Shown one piece after another: positions 1-7,734 of a stretch of DNA of 64,000 nt. Source of the stretch: UBA7672 sp030824255 (GTDB lineage Bacteria > Pseudomonadota > Alphaproteobacteria > Caulobacterales > Hyphomonadaceae); contig OW818686.1 of assembly GCA_942493305.1 (NCBI GenBank), positions 2,232,001 through 2,296,000 of the forward strand. Direction: 5' to 3'. Each line of letters begins with the position of its first letter. The stretch's first letter is position 1. The translations under genes were made by a program, and so were the position numbers. The notes beneath the pieces were generated by a model, which was given only the letters and a program-made list of their open reading frames with translations, was not told the origin of the DNA and made no database searches.

Positions 1-490
1 CATGGAAGCCGCCAAGGTCAAGCTGAAGCCGGACGAACTGTTCGCCATGGCTGAGGCCGCTCGCGGTCGCGCCATCACGATCGAAGCCGCCAACACCTGG
101 GATGCGATTGCCAAGGTCGACGCTGCTCAGGTCTCGAAGAACAAGGCGCTGGTCGACAACGTCAAGAAGCAGGCCGCCACCGACAAGGCCACTGGCCTTG
201 CCGCCAGCGAAACTGCTGCCGCCACCCGCGTCGATGGCCGCGCTTATGGCTTCGCCGCCGAGAACTATCTGGCCAAGGGCGACTACGCCAAGGCGATCGA
301 TCTCTTCCAGAAGGGCCTGGCCAAGGGCAACATGGATGCCGGCGCGGTTGATCTCATGAAGGTCCGCCTCGGCGTCGCCCAGTTCAAGGGCGGCAAGAAA
401 GCCGACGCCACCAAGACCTGGCAGTCCGTGAAAGCCGACAACGGCGCGGCCTGGCTCGCCAAGACCTGGCTCGCCATCGCCAAGGCGTAA
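1..490 (+). CDS. TPR-like repeat protein, C-terminal part
   Basis: This is the 3' end of a gene that probably begins before the window; the ATG at position 2 is unlikely to be the true start because the frame is open to the edge. The visible 162 residues are Ala/Lys-rich and helical. Residues about 80-162 form two tetratricopeptide-like helix pairs (YLAKGDYAKAIDLFQKGLAK, then a second pair ending WLAIAKA). This suggests a scaffold or a lipoprotein-type TPR protein, but no specific function can be assigned. A strong terminator follows the TAA directly, so this is the last gene of its transcript. Confidence 0.6.
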   Translation, partial: MEAAKVKLKPDELFAMAEAARGRAITIEAANTWDAIAKVDAAQVSKNKALVDNVKKQAATDKATGLAASETAAATRVDGRAYGFAAENYLAKGDYAKAIDLFQKGLAKGNMDAGAVDLMKVRLGVAQFKGGKKADATKTWQSVKADNGAAWLAKTWLAIAKA

Positions 491-517
491 GCCGGACCTT
501 CGACTGACGAACAAGGG

Positions 518-553
518 AAGGCCCGGCTGGCAACAGCCGGGCCTTCTGCTTTT
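518..553 (+). terminator. Rho-independent terminator
   Basis: A perfect 12-bp stem (518-529 with 534-545) has a GCAA tetraloop and is followed by a T-rich tail (CTGCTTTT). It lies 28 bases after the stop codon of the first gene. Confidence 0.85.
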
Positions 554-563
554 GGGCGGCCAT

Positions 564-731
564 CCGCCCGCTTCGCGGTCAGCCCCTTCCGTCATGCTTC
601 GCATGCCACCTTCCCCAGCTTCGCTGGGGCAGGACTTCTTCTCCATTGCGAGCGGCGTGTGATCCTCCCTCGCCGAAGGCGGGGGAGGTGGCGGCGAAGC
701 CGTCGGAGGGGGCTGCCCGCGAAGCGGGCGG
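564..731. repeat. Dispersed hairpin-array repeat, copy A
   Basis: This 168-bp intergenic element has perfect 15-bp terminal inverted repeats (564-578 and 717-731, CCGCCCGCTTCGCGG and its complement). It is built from short hairpins whose tips are GCTTCGC or its complement: CCGCTTCGCGG, ATGCTTCGCAT, CCCCAGCTTCGCTGGGG, a CCTCCC...GGGGAGG stem and CCGCGAAGCGG. A second copy with the same order of hairpins is at 32712-32875, and the second half recurs inside uvrC at 41826-41892. It contains no protein. It fills the gap between the terminator and the ABC-F gene, so it may also form part of that gene's leader. Confidence 0.8.
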
Positions 732-817
732 ACTGCTGCGCTTCGTCCGTTTGACCTTGCCCGCCCAACCCGTCATACGGGCCGCAAAACACAGAAACCC
801 TCCCGAACTGACGTCTC

Positions 818-2728
818 ATGCTCCACATCAACGACCTCAATTTCCGCATCGATGGCCGCCCCTTGTTCGAGGGGGCCTCGGCCCAGATTTCAGATGGCTG
901 GAAGGTCGGCCTTGTCGGTCGCAACGGCACGGGCAAGTCCACCCTGCTGCGCATCATCCGCGAAGAGATCGTCAAGTCACAGGCAGGCGGGGCCGACGGC
1001 ACGATCCGCATCAATCGCGGCGCCAAGATGGGCTTCGTGCTGCAGGAAGTTCCCGCCGACGACACCACGCTGCTGGATGTCGTGCTGGAGGCCGATGTCG
1101 AACGCGCCAGCCTGATGCGGGAATCCGAAACCTGCGAAGACCCGATGCGCATCGGCGAGATCCACGAGCGGCTTGCAGATATCGACGCCTGGTCGGGCGA
1201 GGCGCGGGCGGCGGAAATTCTCGTGGGTCTTGGCTTCACGCAGAACGATCTTGGCCGCGCGTGCAAGGAATTCTCGGGCGGCTGGCGCATGCGCGCGGCG
1301 CTCGGCGGCGTGCTGTTTGCCCAGCCGGACCTGCTGCTGCTGGACGAGCCGACCAACTATCTCGATCTTGAAGGCGCCGCCTGGCTTGAAACCTACCTGC
1401 GGAAATATCCGCACACCGTCATCATCGTCAGCCACGACCGCGACCTGCTGAACCGCTCGGTGACGCACATCCTCGCCGTTGAAAACACCAAGCTGGTGCT
1501 GCAGGCGGGCGGCTACGACATCTACCTGCAGCGACGCGCCGAGCGCACGCAGCATCTTGCCGCGCAGAAGGAAAAGCAGGACGTCCAGCGCGCCCACATG
1601 CAGTCCTTCATCGACCGCTTCAAGGCCAAGGCGTCCAAGGCCGCCCAGGCGCAGAGCCGCATGAAGATGCTTGAGAAGATGACGGTCATTACGGTGCCGC
1701 TGTCCGAGCGCACCGTGCCGTTCAAGTTCTACGAGGTCGAAGAACTCGCATCCCCCATTCTCGAACTCGACAAGGTCGACATGGGCTATGCCGAGGGCAA
1801 GCCCGTGCTGGATCGCGTCAGCCTGCGTCTCGATTTCGACGACCGCATCGCCATCGTCGGCGCCAACGGGCAGGGCAAGACCACGCTGGTGAAGTCCATC
1901 GCGCAGAAACTGCCTCTGTTGCAGGGCGTCCGCCGCGCCTCGAAGAACCTGCGCATCGGTTATTTCAGCCAGGACCAGCTCGACGAACTGCGCGCGGGCG
2001 AGACCGTGCTTGATCACGTGAAGGACCTGCTGCCGAATGGCGGCCAGGCTCAGGTGCGTGCGCTCGCAGCCCAGTTCGGCTTCGGCCATGAGAAGTGCGA
2101 GACGAAGGTCGACAAGCTGTCGGGCGGCGAGAAAGTGCGCCTGCTGATGGGCCTTACCACCTACAAGAAGCCGCACATCCTCATCCTCGACGAACCGACG
2201 TCGCACTTGGACATCGATAGCCGCGAGGCGCTGATCTATGCGCTGAACGAGTTCAACGGCGCCGTGCTGGTCATCACCCACGACACCTATCTGGCCGAAG
2301 CGACTGCGGATCGCCTGTGGCTGGTGAAGGACGGCAAGGCCAAGCCGTATGATGGCGACCTTGCCGACTACAAGGCGCTGGTGCTTGCCGCCGACCGTCC
2401 GGATTCAGACAAGCAGCACGCCATCGCGCGCGCCGAGATCGCCGCGGCTGCGGCTGCGAAGGAAGAGAAGGACGCGCCCCGGTCCGAGAAGGCGAAGTCC
2501 CAGCCGAAGATGTCCTTCAAGCTCAAGCACCGGATCGAGCAGGCCGAGAAAGAGGTCGAGAAGGCGCGGACCACGCTGGAGCTGCTGGACCGCGACCTGG
2601 GGGACCCCGCTGCCTTCACCCACAAGGCCGACGCCGAAGCCAAGCTGAAAGCCCGCGCCAGGGCGCAGGCCCAACTCGACGCCGCCGAATCCGAATGGCT
2701 GGCAGCCCTCGAAGCCGTCGAAACCTAG
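818..2728 (+). CDS. ABC-F family ATPase (Uup/YheS type)
   Basis: This soluble tandem ATPase of 636 residues belongs to the ABC-F family, whose members act on ribosomes rather than in transport. The first Walker A (GRNGTGKST, residues 34-42), signature FSGGW and Walker B LLLLDEPTNYLDLEG are followed by a charged linker of about residues 230-320. The second cassette has GANGQGKTT, LSGGEKVRL and LILDEPTSHLDID. The last 80 or so residues are a Lys/Glu/Ala-rich coiled coil as in Uup. There is no membrane segment. The TAG stop overlaps the stop of the convergent gene in a shared CTAG. The subfamily, and so the exact ribosomal role, cannot be fixed from sequence alone. Confidence 0.93.
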   Translation: MLHINDLNFRIDGRPLFEGASAQISDGWKVGLVGRNGTGKSTLLRIIREEIVKSQAGGADGTIRINRGAKMGFVLQEVPADDTTLLDVVLEADVERASLMRESETCEDPMRIGEIHERLADIDAWSGEARAAEILVGLGFTQNDLGRACKEFSGGWRMRAALGGVLFAQPDLLLLDEPTNYLDLEGAAWLETYLRKYPHTVIIVSHDRDLLNRSVTHILAVENTKLVLQAGGYDIYLQRRAERTQHLAAQKEKQDVQRAHMQSFIDRFKAKASKAAQAQSRMKMLEKMTVITVPLSERTVPFKFYEVEELASPILELDKVDMGYAEGKPVLDRVSLRLDFDDRIAIVGANGQGKTTLVKSIAQKLPLLQGVRRASKNLRIGYFSQDQLDELRAGETVLDHVKDLLPNGGQAQVRALAAQFGFGHEKCETKVDKLSGGEKVRLLMGLTTYKKPHILILDEPTSHLDIDSREALIYALNEFNGAVLVITHDTYLAEATADRLWLVKDGKAKPYDGDLADYKALVLAADRPDSDKQHAIARAEIAAAAAAKEEKDAPRSEKAKSQPKMSFKLKHRIEQAEKEVEKARTTLELLDRDLGDPAAFTHKADAEAKLKARARAQAQLDAAESEWLAALEAVET

Positions 2729-3180
2729 GCCCCGGCGCCACCCCCGCCGCCGCCGCCCCCACCGCCGCCGCCCTTACCCTGGGTACGGCGGAGCATCTGG
2801 TTGCCGGCCGCGCCGCCGAAATTCTTGGCGCCGCCTTTAAGCTGCTTCGGGTCGAAACCCTTCTTCCCCGCGCCCGGAGGGCCGCCCTTGGTGCGCTGGT
2901 CGGATGTGCCATTCAGCTTCTGCCAGAGAGCCTTGGCGTGTTCGCTCTGGCTGGGATGGTCGTGTCCCGTGGCCTCGGTGTGATCGCCTGCCTTGGCGCC
3001 AGCCTTGGACGACGGTTTTGCCGCGCCCTTGGCTTGAGGCGCCGGGCGTGTCTCGGGCGTGTTGCCGGACTTGGTCTTGGCGGGCGAGGGCATCTCTTTC
3101 GAGCTCACCGGCGTTTCCCCGCCCTGGGATTTTGCGGTGGCCTTCTCAGGCGCCTTCTTGGGTTCGCTGGGCTTGGCCAT
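2725..3180 (-). CDS. Low-complexity Lys/Ala/Pro/Gly-rich protein
   Basis: This 151-residue protein is predicted to be disordered: a basic Lys/Pro/Ala/Ser-rich first half, a short more ordered stretch (HAKALWQKLNGTSDQRT, about residues 80-97), a GGPPGAGKKGF segment and a C-terminal run of about 14 consecutive glycines. The ATG at 3180 is preferred over the GTG at 3186 because AAGGAG lies 7 bases before the ATG but only 1 base before the GTG. It converges on the ABC-F gene with overlapping stop codons. The family is not recognised. Its composition suggests a nucleic-acid-binding or chromosome-associated role, but that is only a guess. The good ribosome site argues that it is a real gene. Confidence 0.6.
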   Translation of the reverse strand: MAKPSEPKKAPEKATAKSQGGETPVSSKEMPSPAKTKSGNTPETRPAPQAKGAAKPSSKAGAKAGDHTEATGHDHPSQSEHAKALWQKLNGTSDQRTKGGPPGAGKKGFDPKQLKGGAKNFGGAAGNQMLRRTQGKGGGGGGGGGGGGAGA

Positions 3181-3192
3181 GGTCACGCTCCT

Positions 3193-3555
3193 TTATCGGG
3201 GCGTGTAGACCGCCCTTTGACGTAATGTAGGCCGCTCGATCTCAAGGCGCGAGGGGGAGACCCCTTCAGCCTTCATGCGCGACTCAATCCATAGAAGAAT
3301 ATGCTCGAACGTTGGCTTCTCAAGGCCCGGCACCTCGTTGAGCACGGTATGGTCCAGCCCGCCCAGCGTACGTTGCAGCAGGCTTTCCAGCGCACCAAGG
3401 TCCATCACCCAGCCGTCAGCATCCGGATGAGCCGAAGCAACGCTGGCGGTCACGACAAAGCTGTGGCCGTGCACCCGCTTGTAGTGCGAGGCGCCGGCCG
3501 GGGCGTCGATGTAGTGGCTCGCCTCGAAGCTCGCCGTTGCGCTGATCTCGAACAT
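3193..3555 (-). CDS. 6-pyruvoyl-tetrahydropterin synthase / QueD family protein, catalytic Cys absent
   Basis: The 120-residue length and motifs fit the PTPS/QueD fold, which acts on dihydroneopterin triphosphate. The zinc ligands are present: His14 (FEASH) and His29/His31 (VHGH). LDHTVLN and a late Glu (EIERPT) are also conserved. In an ungapped comparison with E. coli QueD from the first His to the HGH motif, the catalytic Cys aligns with Tyr25 (SHYKRVHGH). The start is placed at the ATG at 3555, because an upstream extension would run into folB. The gene is last in a run with folB and a FolM-like reductase, which suggests a pterin or folate role rather than queuosine, but the substrate cannot be set from sequence. 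Confidence 0.85.
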   Translation of the reverse strand: MFEISATASFEASHYIDAPAGASHYKRVHGHSFVVTASVASAHPDADGWVMDLGALESLLQRTLGGLDHTVLNEVPGLEKPTFEHILLWIESRMKAEGVSPSRLEIERPTLRQRAVYTPR

Positions 3556-3578
3556 GGTCGGACTATTGGGTTGCGACT

Positions 3579-3977
3579 CTAGAGTTCCAGCGTCCACCAG
3601 GGGAAGCTGGCCACGGCGGGACCCATTCTTGCCATCCGGCAGGCCACCGTCGCGACGCCGGGGTATACGTCGGGCTTGTTGGTCTGCACAACTGCCCCCA
3701 GCACGCCCGGCTGACGCAGGCAGAGGCTCAGGACTTCCCCGCAGAGCGTCTCCTGCAGGTTGAAATGACGGGAGTTTACCAAGGCCAGCACGCCTTCCCG
3801 GACAAAATCATAATCCTGCACCCCCTCGATCGTGTCGCCGTTCGGCGGGGGATTGAGCATCAGGGTGACCGAAACCAGAAGCGGCTGGCGGGCGGCCTGC
3901 TCGAAGGCGTGGATGCCGATCGAGGCCGAAGTCTCGATCCCGCCGATGCGGATGAGGTAGAAATCCGGAAAGGTCAT
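3579..3977 (-). CDS. folB: Dihydroneopterin aldolase
   Basis: FolB cleaves 7,8-dihydroneopterin to 6-hydroxymethyl-dihydropterin in folate synthesis. The 132-residue protein has the family pattern: an N-terminal IxxIxxxxxIGIHAFEQ segment carrying the substrate-binding Glu, then LLVSVTL, a YDFVREGV helix, a central ETLCGEVL segment and the conserved Lys in VVQTNKPD. Its ATG overlaps the stop of the upstream reductase in ATGA, indicating translational coupling. The downstream PTPS-like gene begins 23 bases after its stop. Confidence 0.9.
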   Translation of the reverse strand: MTFPDFYLIRIGGIETSASIGIHAFEQAARQPLLVSVTLMLNPPPNGDTIEGVQDYDFVREGVLALVNSRHFNLQETLCGEVLSLCLRQPGVLGAVVQTNKPDVYPGVATVACRMARMGPAVASFPWWTLEL

Positions 3978-4756
3978 TCGGGCGCTCCCGTCCGCGTCTC
4001 GAACATCACGTCGCGATTGCTGGCGGCGAGGCGCTGGCCATTGTCGACGTGCATGACCTGCGCGGTTAGGGCGGTGTTGTCGAGCAGGAAGCCGGCGGTT
4101 GAGACCACATTGGCAAGGTCGATCGGTCGGCCCATCGGATTGCGGCTGGCGACCTCTTCAAACTCGGCCTGCGTCTGGTCGAAAGAGGGCAGCAGCAGCC
4201 CCGGCGCGATGGCGTTTACGCGCACCCGCGGGGCAAAGCTGCGGGCCATCATGTCAGTCGCGGCAAGCAGGCCGGCCTTCGACAGTGTGTAGGAGAAGAA
4301 GTCCGGGTTCATGTTCCAGAGCTTCTGATCCAGCATGTTGACGATGCAGTTGTCGTGACGCGGATCAGCCTGCGCGAAGAAGCATTCGGACAGAAGCGCG
4401 GGCGCACGCAGGTTCACCTTCATCGCAAGCTCGAACACGTCAGGCTTTATTGCGTCGGGCGCGTCGTAGTCGAACACGGATGCTGAGTTGATGAGACCGC
4501 TGAGCGGGCCGCCCGCGAGTTCGCGGGCTTGCGCGACAAGGTTACGCGCGGCGCCTGCATCGGAAAGGTCGGCGCTGATCGCCCAGATATTCACGTTCGT
4601 TGCGCGCAACGCGTCGCGCAGTGCTTCGGCCTCGGAGGCATTCGTGTTGGCGTGAATGACGATGGAATGACCGGCGGCGGAGAGATGCTGGACAAGCAGT
4701 TTCCCGACGCGTTTGGCGCCGCCCGTGATGAGGATGCGTTTGGTGGCCGTGGTCAT
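3974..4756 (-). CDS. SDR-family pteridine reductase-like protein (FolM-like)
   Basis: This 260-residue short-chain dehydrogenase has the N-terminal motif TGGAKRVG. The Arg in place of the usual GxG glycine pattern is typical of FolM and PTR1-type NADPH-dependent pterin reductases. NSAS replaces NNAG, and the catalytic YTLSK is present at about residue 155. The C-terminal half has the NAIAPG and VDNGQRL motifs of classical SDRs. Overlap with folB (ATGA) supports a role in reducing dihydrofolate or dihydromonapterin. Other SDR substrates remain possible, but the genomic context favours a pterin. Confidence 0.85.
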   Translation of the reverse strand: MTTATKRILITGGAKRVGKLLVQHLSAAGHSIVIHANTNASEAEALRDALRATNVNIWAISADLSDAGAARNLVAQARELAGGPLSGLINSASVFDYDAPDAIKPDVFELAMKVNLRAPALLSECFFAQADPRHDNCIVNMLDQKLWNMNPDFFSYTLSKAGLLAATDMMARSFAPRVRVNAIAPGLLLPSFDQTQAEFEEVASRNPMGRPIDLANVVSTAGFLLDNTALTAQVMHVDNGQRLAASNRDVMFETRTGAPE

Positions 4757-4805
4757 GCGGTCGTCTTCTGCCTGGCGGAGACGGAAGGCAAGTCAGGACG
4801 CCTGA

Positions 4806-5516
4806 TCAGCGAGCGCCGGACGCGGTGTTCTGCATCGACTTGGTCGGCGCCTCCCCCTCGAGCCGCTGGCCCTTGCGCCAGTCCCAGGGCATCACGAATT
4901 CGCCCGACCACATGCCCGCCTTGGCATCGCGGGCAGCGAGCTCTGCGGGCACGAATTCGGTGGAATAGGTGCGATAGGCGACGGCGTGGCCGTTGCGGAC
5001 CAGCCAGTCCTGGATGCTCTGGCCGCGCACCGAGCATTTGCCGAGGACGCGCTGGTAGCGGTCCTTGCCCTCAGAGACGCAGCTAACCGGGTTGCGGTTG
5101 ATCCAGGCGTCGAGCGCGTTGGCCGCCTCGGAGCCGCAACGAACGAAGACCCCGTTGGCATCCTTGCACTTCTGGCCCGACTCCGGCGCGTCGACGCCGA
5201 CGAGCCTGATGCGTTCGGAATGAATGTCGAGCGTATCGGCGTCGATAACCGTGGCGGTGCCCTTGAGACCGTCGACCGTAGCAGGCGTTGGGACGGCTTC
5301 CGCTTCCGAAGGGCCGGATGGCAGGCTCGGCTCAGACGGCGCCTCGGCGATCACAGAGCCGCCGGCGCCTCCGGGAACCGGAATGCCGAGGTCTTCGCCC
5401 CAGACATACCAGGCGGCCGCCATTATGCCGAGAACGGCGCTGACGATGACGGATGTGGAGCCCGAGCGGCTGCGGGAGCGGCGGGGGTACGACTTTTTGG
5501 GGGTGCGTTTGGCCAT
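4806..5516 (-). CDS. Membrane-anchored thermonuclease (SNase-fold) protein
   Basis: This 236-residue protein has a very basic N-terminus (KRTPKKSYPRRSRSRS), one transmembrane segment at about residues 22-41, a Pro/Ser/Glu-rich linker and a staphylococcal nuclease-like domain from about residue 86. Active-site features are visible: Asp in VIDADT, Arg in RIRLVGVDAPE with its following Glu, and the second Arg in DRYQRVLGKC. Several cysteines suit an oxidising compartment, so the domain probably faces the periplasm. It probably hydrolyses nucleic acid in a calcium-dependent way. It is transcribed away from purA and towards the pterin genes, 49 bases before the reductase. Confidence 0.85.
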   Translation of the reverse strand: MAKRTPKKSYPRRSRSRSGSTSVIVSAVLGIMAAAWYVWGEDLGIPVPGGAGGSVIAEAPSEPSLPSGPSEAEAVPTPATVDGLKGTATVIDADTLDIHSERIRLVGVDAPESGQKCKDANGVFVRCGSEAANALDAWINRNPVSCVSEGKDRYQRVLGKCSVRGQSIQDWLVRNGHAVAYRTYSTEFVPAELAARDAKAGMWSGEFVMPWDWRKGQRLEGEAPTKSMQNTASGAR

Positions 5517-5628
5517 GCGGCAAAGCGTGGCGGGCGCCGGTTACGGAAAGGTTGATTCGGCGGGACCTTCGCCCTTGCGCCGGGGGGGGCTCTGGTGTCC
5601 TTTGCGCCCGGATTTCAGGAGTAGATCC

Positions 5629-6921
5629 ATGACCGGTGTTGCAGTGGTCGGCGCCCAATGGGGCGACGAGGGAAAAGGCAAGATCGTTGACTGGCTCTCC
5701 AGCCGGGCCGACGTGATCGTGCGGTTCCAGGGCGGCCACAATGCGGGCCACACGCTCGTGATTGACGGCAAGGTGTTCAAGCTGAACCTGCTGCCCTCGG
5801 GCGTCGTGCGCGGCGGCAAGCTCTCCATCATCGGCAATGGCGTGGTGGTGGACCCGTGGCACCTGCTCAACGAGATCGAGTCGATCGCGAAATCGGGCGT
5901 GAGCCTTGGGCCGGATGACCTGATCGTCGCCGACAATGCGTGCCTTATCCTGCCCTGGCACAAGGACATCGACGCAGCGCGCGAGGAAGCCGCCGCCGGC
6001 GCACAGATCGGCACCACGCGTCGCGGCATCGGCCCGGCCTATGAGGACAAGGTTGGCCGTCGCGCCATCCGCGTGGCGGACCTTGCCGATCCTGCAGCGC
6101 TGGACCTCAAGCTTGATCGCCTTCTCGCGCACCACCGTCCGCTGCGTGCGGGCCTTGGCCTCCCGGAGCCGGATGGCGTGCAACTGAAGAAGGACCTGCT
6201 CGCGATCGCGCCGCAGATCCTCGCCTACGCGCAACCGGCGTGGGAGCGTCTGGATCAAGCCGTGCGGCTTGGCCGGCGTATCCTGTTCGAAGGCGCGCAG
6301 GGCGTGATGCTGGATGTCGATCACGGCACCTATCCGTTTGTCACGTCTTCAAACGTTGTGTCGGGGCAGGCGGCTGCGGGTTCGGGCACGGGGCCGGGGT
6401 CGATCAACTATGTGCTGGGTCTTGCGAAGGCCTACACCACGCGCGTGGGCGGCGGGCCATTCCCGACAGAGCAGGACAATGAGATCGGCCAGCGCCTCGG
6501 CACAGTCGGCCATGAGTTCGGCACGAACACTGGCCGTGCGCGCCGTTGCGGCTGGTTTGACTCGGTGATGGTGCGTCAGGCTTGCGCCGTCTCGGGCGTC
6601 AACGGCCTCGCGCTCACCAAGCTCGACGTGCTGGACGGGTTCGACGAGATCAAGGTCTGCACGCACTACAAGCTGGGCGATCGCATCATCAGCCACTTCC
6701 CGTCGGGCATGACGGAGCAGGCGCAGGTGGAGCCGGTCTACGAGACGATCAAGGGCTGGAAAGGCTCAACGCGTGGCGCGCGCAGCTGGACGCAGCTACC
6801 TGGTGAAGCGGTGAAGTATGTGCGCCGTCTCGAAGAGCTCGTCGGCAAACCGGTCGCGCTGCTCTCGACATCGCCGGAGCGGGAAGACGTGATCCTGATG
6901 CGGGACCCGTTCGAGAAGTAG
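5629..6921 (+). CDS. purA: Adenylosuccinate synthetase
   Basis: PurA makes adenylosuccinate from IMP, aspartate and GTP, the first committed step to AMP. The 430-residue length is standard. The N-terminal VVGAQWGDEGKGKIVD motif carries the catalytic Asp and P-loop-like Gly residues. GGHNAGHTLV, the IMP-binding GTTRRGIGPAYEDK, the VTSSN and TRVGGGPFPTE segments, and TGRARRCGWFD are all intact. The frame is open upstream, but the ATG at 5629 is chosen because AGGAG lies 7 bases before it and the protein then begins at the conserved N-terminus. Confidence 0.97.
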   Translation: MTGVAVVGAQWGDEGKGKIVDWLSSRADVIVRFQGGHNAGHTLVIDGKVFKLNLLPSGVVRGGKLSIIGNGVVVDPWHLLNEIESIAKSGVSLGPDDLIVADNACLILPWHKDIDAAREEAAAGAQIGTTRRGIGPAYEDKVGRRAIRVADLADPAALDLKLDRLLAHHRPLRAGLGLPEPDGVQLKKDLLAIAPQILAYAQPAWERLDQAVRLGRRILFEGAQGVMLDVDHGTYPFVTSSNVVSGQAAAGSGTGPGSINYVLGLAKAYTTRVGGGPFPTEQDNEIGQRLGTVGHEFGTNTGRARRCGWFDSVMVRQACAVSGVNGLALTKLDVLDGFDEIKVCTHYKLGDRIISHFPSGMTEQAQVEPVYETIKGWKGSTRGARSWTQLPGEAVKYVRRLEELVGKPVALLSTSPEREDVILMRDPFEK

Positions 6922-6928
6922 CGCCTGG

Positions 6929-7732
6929 TTACTGTACGAACTGATTGGCGGAAAAATCCGCAGCCGCACCGATTGAAGTGTGAGTTGTGCCGGGTTGGGT
7001 GACGCCGCACGCTAGCATCCACGCGGCTGCACCGAATGTATTCGGCTGCAATGTCTTGATGTCGGGCGCCTTCCGGGTATCTGCGGTGTAAGGCTTGTCG
7101 TTCTTGAGGTCGGCCAGTCCAACCGCGCCGTATGTGACGATGGTCGGGTTGATGCAGTCGACAACGAAGCGCGTCCACTGGCCCTTGCTGGGCTTTCCGC
7201 CGACATCCTGATCGGCCTTGAACACGTAGAGCTGCCAGCCGCTAATCGCGGGGCCAAGCCTGTTCAGGCTGTTCATGTCGACGAACATCACGTCCGTCTT
7301 TGACCGTCCGCCAAGCGCGAGCGACATGACCCCTTTCGGCGGCGTTGTCGTATCGGTCGGCTGAAGGTTGACCGTGTTTCCGCACATGCTTGTCTGTGCA
7401 ACCAGCGCGCTGGTGACCATGCTGCTGACCTTCGCGCGATGCACCGCGCGGCGTTCTGCCAGCTTCTCGTCCGAGTAACCCGCCTGTTCCAACATGGCGG
7501 CCAGCGGGGTCACGTGCCGCGTCTCGATCATGTCGAGATCTGCGTCGGAGGCGCGTCCTTCGCCCGACGCATACAGACCGAAGTTGGCCAGCTCGTCGGC
7601 ACGCCTCATCACTTCGCCACAGAACAGCGCCGTTTCGACGGTGGCGATTGCGTTGGCGCTCGGCTGCGCGAAGGCGACGCCCATGCTGCTGAAAGCGGCT
7701 GCAAGAGCTACCACCCCCAACCCACGCATCAT
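6929..7732 (-). CDS. Exported protein of unknown function
   Basis: The 267-residue protein starts with a clear Sec signal peptide (MMRGLGVVALAAAFSSMGVAFA, cleavage near residue 22). Four cysteines (LFCGEV, SMCGN, VDCIN, LACGV) could form two disulfides in the periplasm. No catalytic motif or known family was recognised. The start is the first ATG of an ATGATG pair, with AAGGA 6 bases upstream. It begins 2 bases after the stop of the PQQ-type dehydrogenase and is very likely co-transcribed with it, so an accessory role is plausible but unproven. Confidence 0.7.
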   Translation of the reverse strand: MMRGLGVVALAAAFSSMGVAFAQPSANAIATVETALFCGEVMRRADELANFGLYASGEGRASDADLDMIETRHVTPLAAMLEQAGYSDEKLAERRAVHRAKVSSMVTSALVAQTSMCGNTVNLQPTDTTTPPKGVMSLALGGRSKTDVMFVDMNSLNRLGPAISGWQLYVFKADQDVGGKPSKGQWTRFVVDCINPTIVTYGAVGLADLKNDKPYTADTRKAPDIKTLQPNTFGAAAWMLACGVTQPGTTHTSIGAAADFSANQFVQ

Positions 7733-7734
7733 CC

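Noticed and set aside
5224..5628. An upstream extension of purA in frame
   Set aside because: The true PurA N-terminus begins at 5629 with a ribosome site; the extension overlaps the thermonuclease gene antisense and has no protein character.
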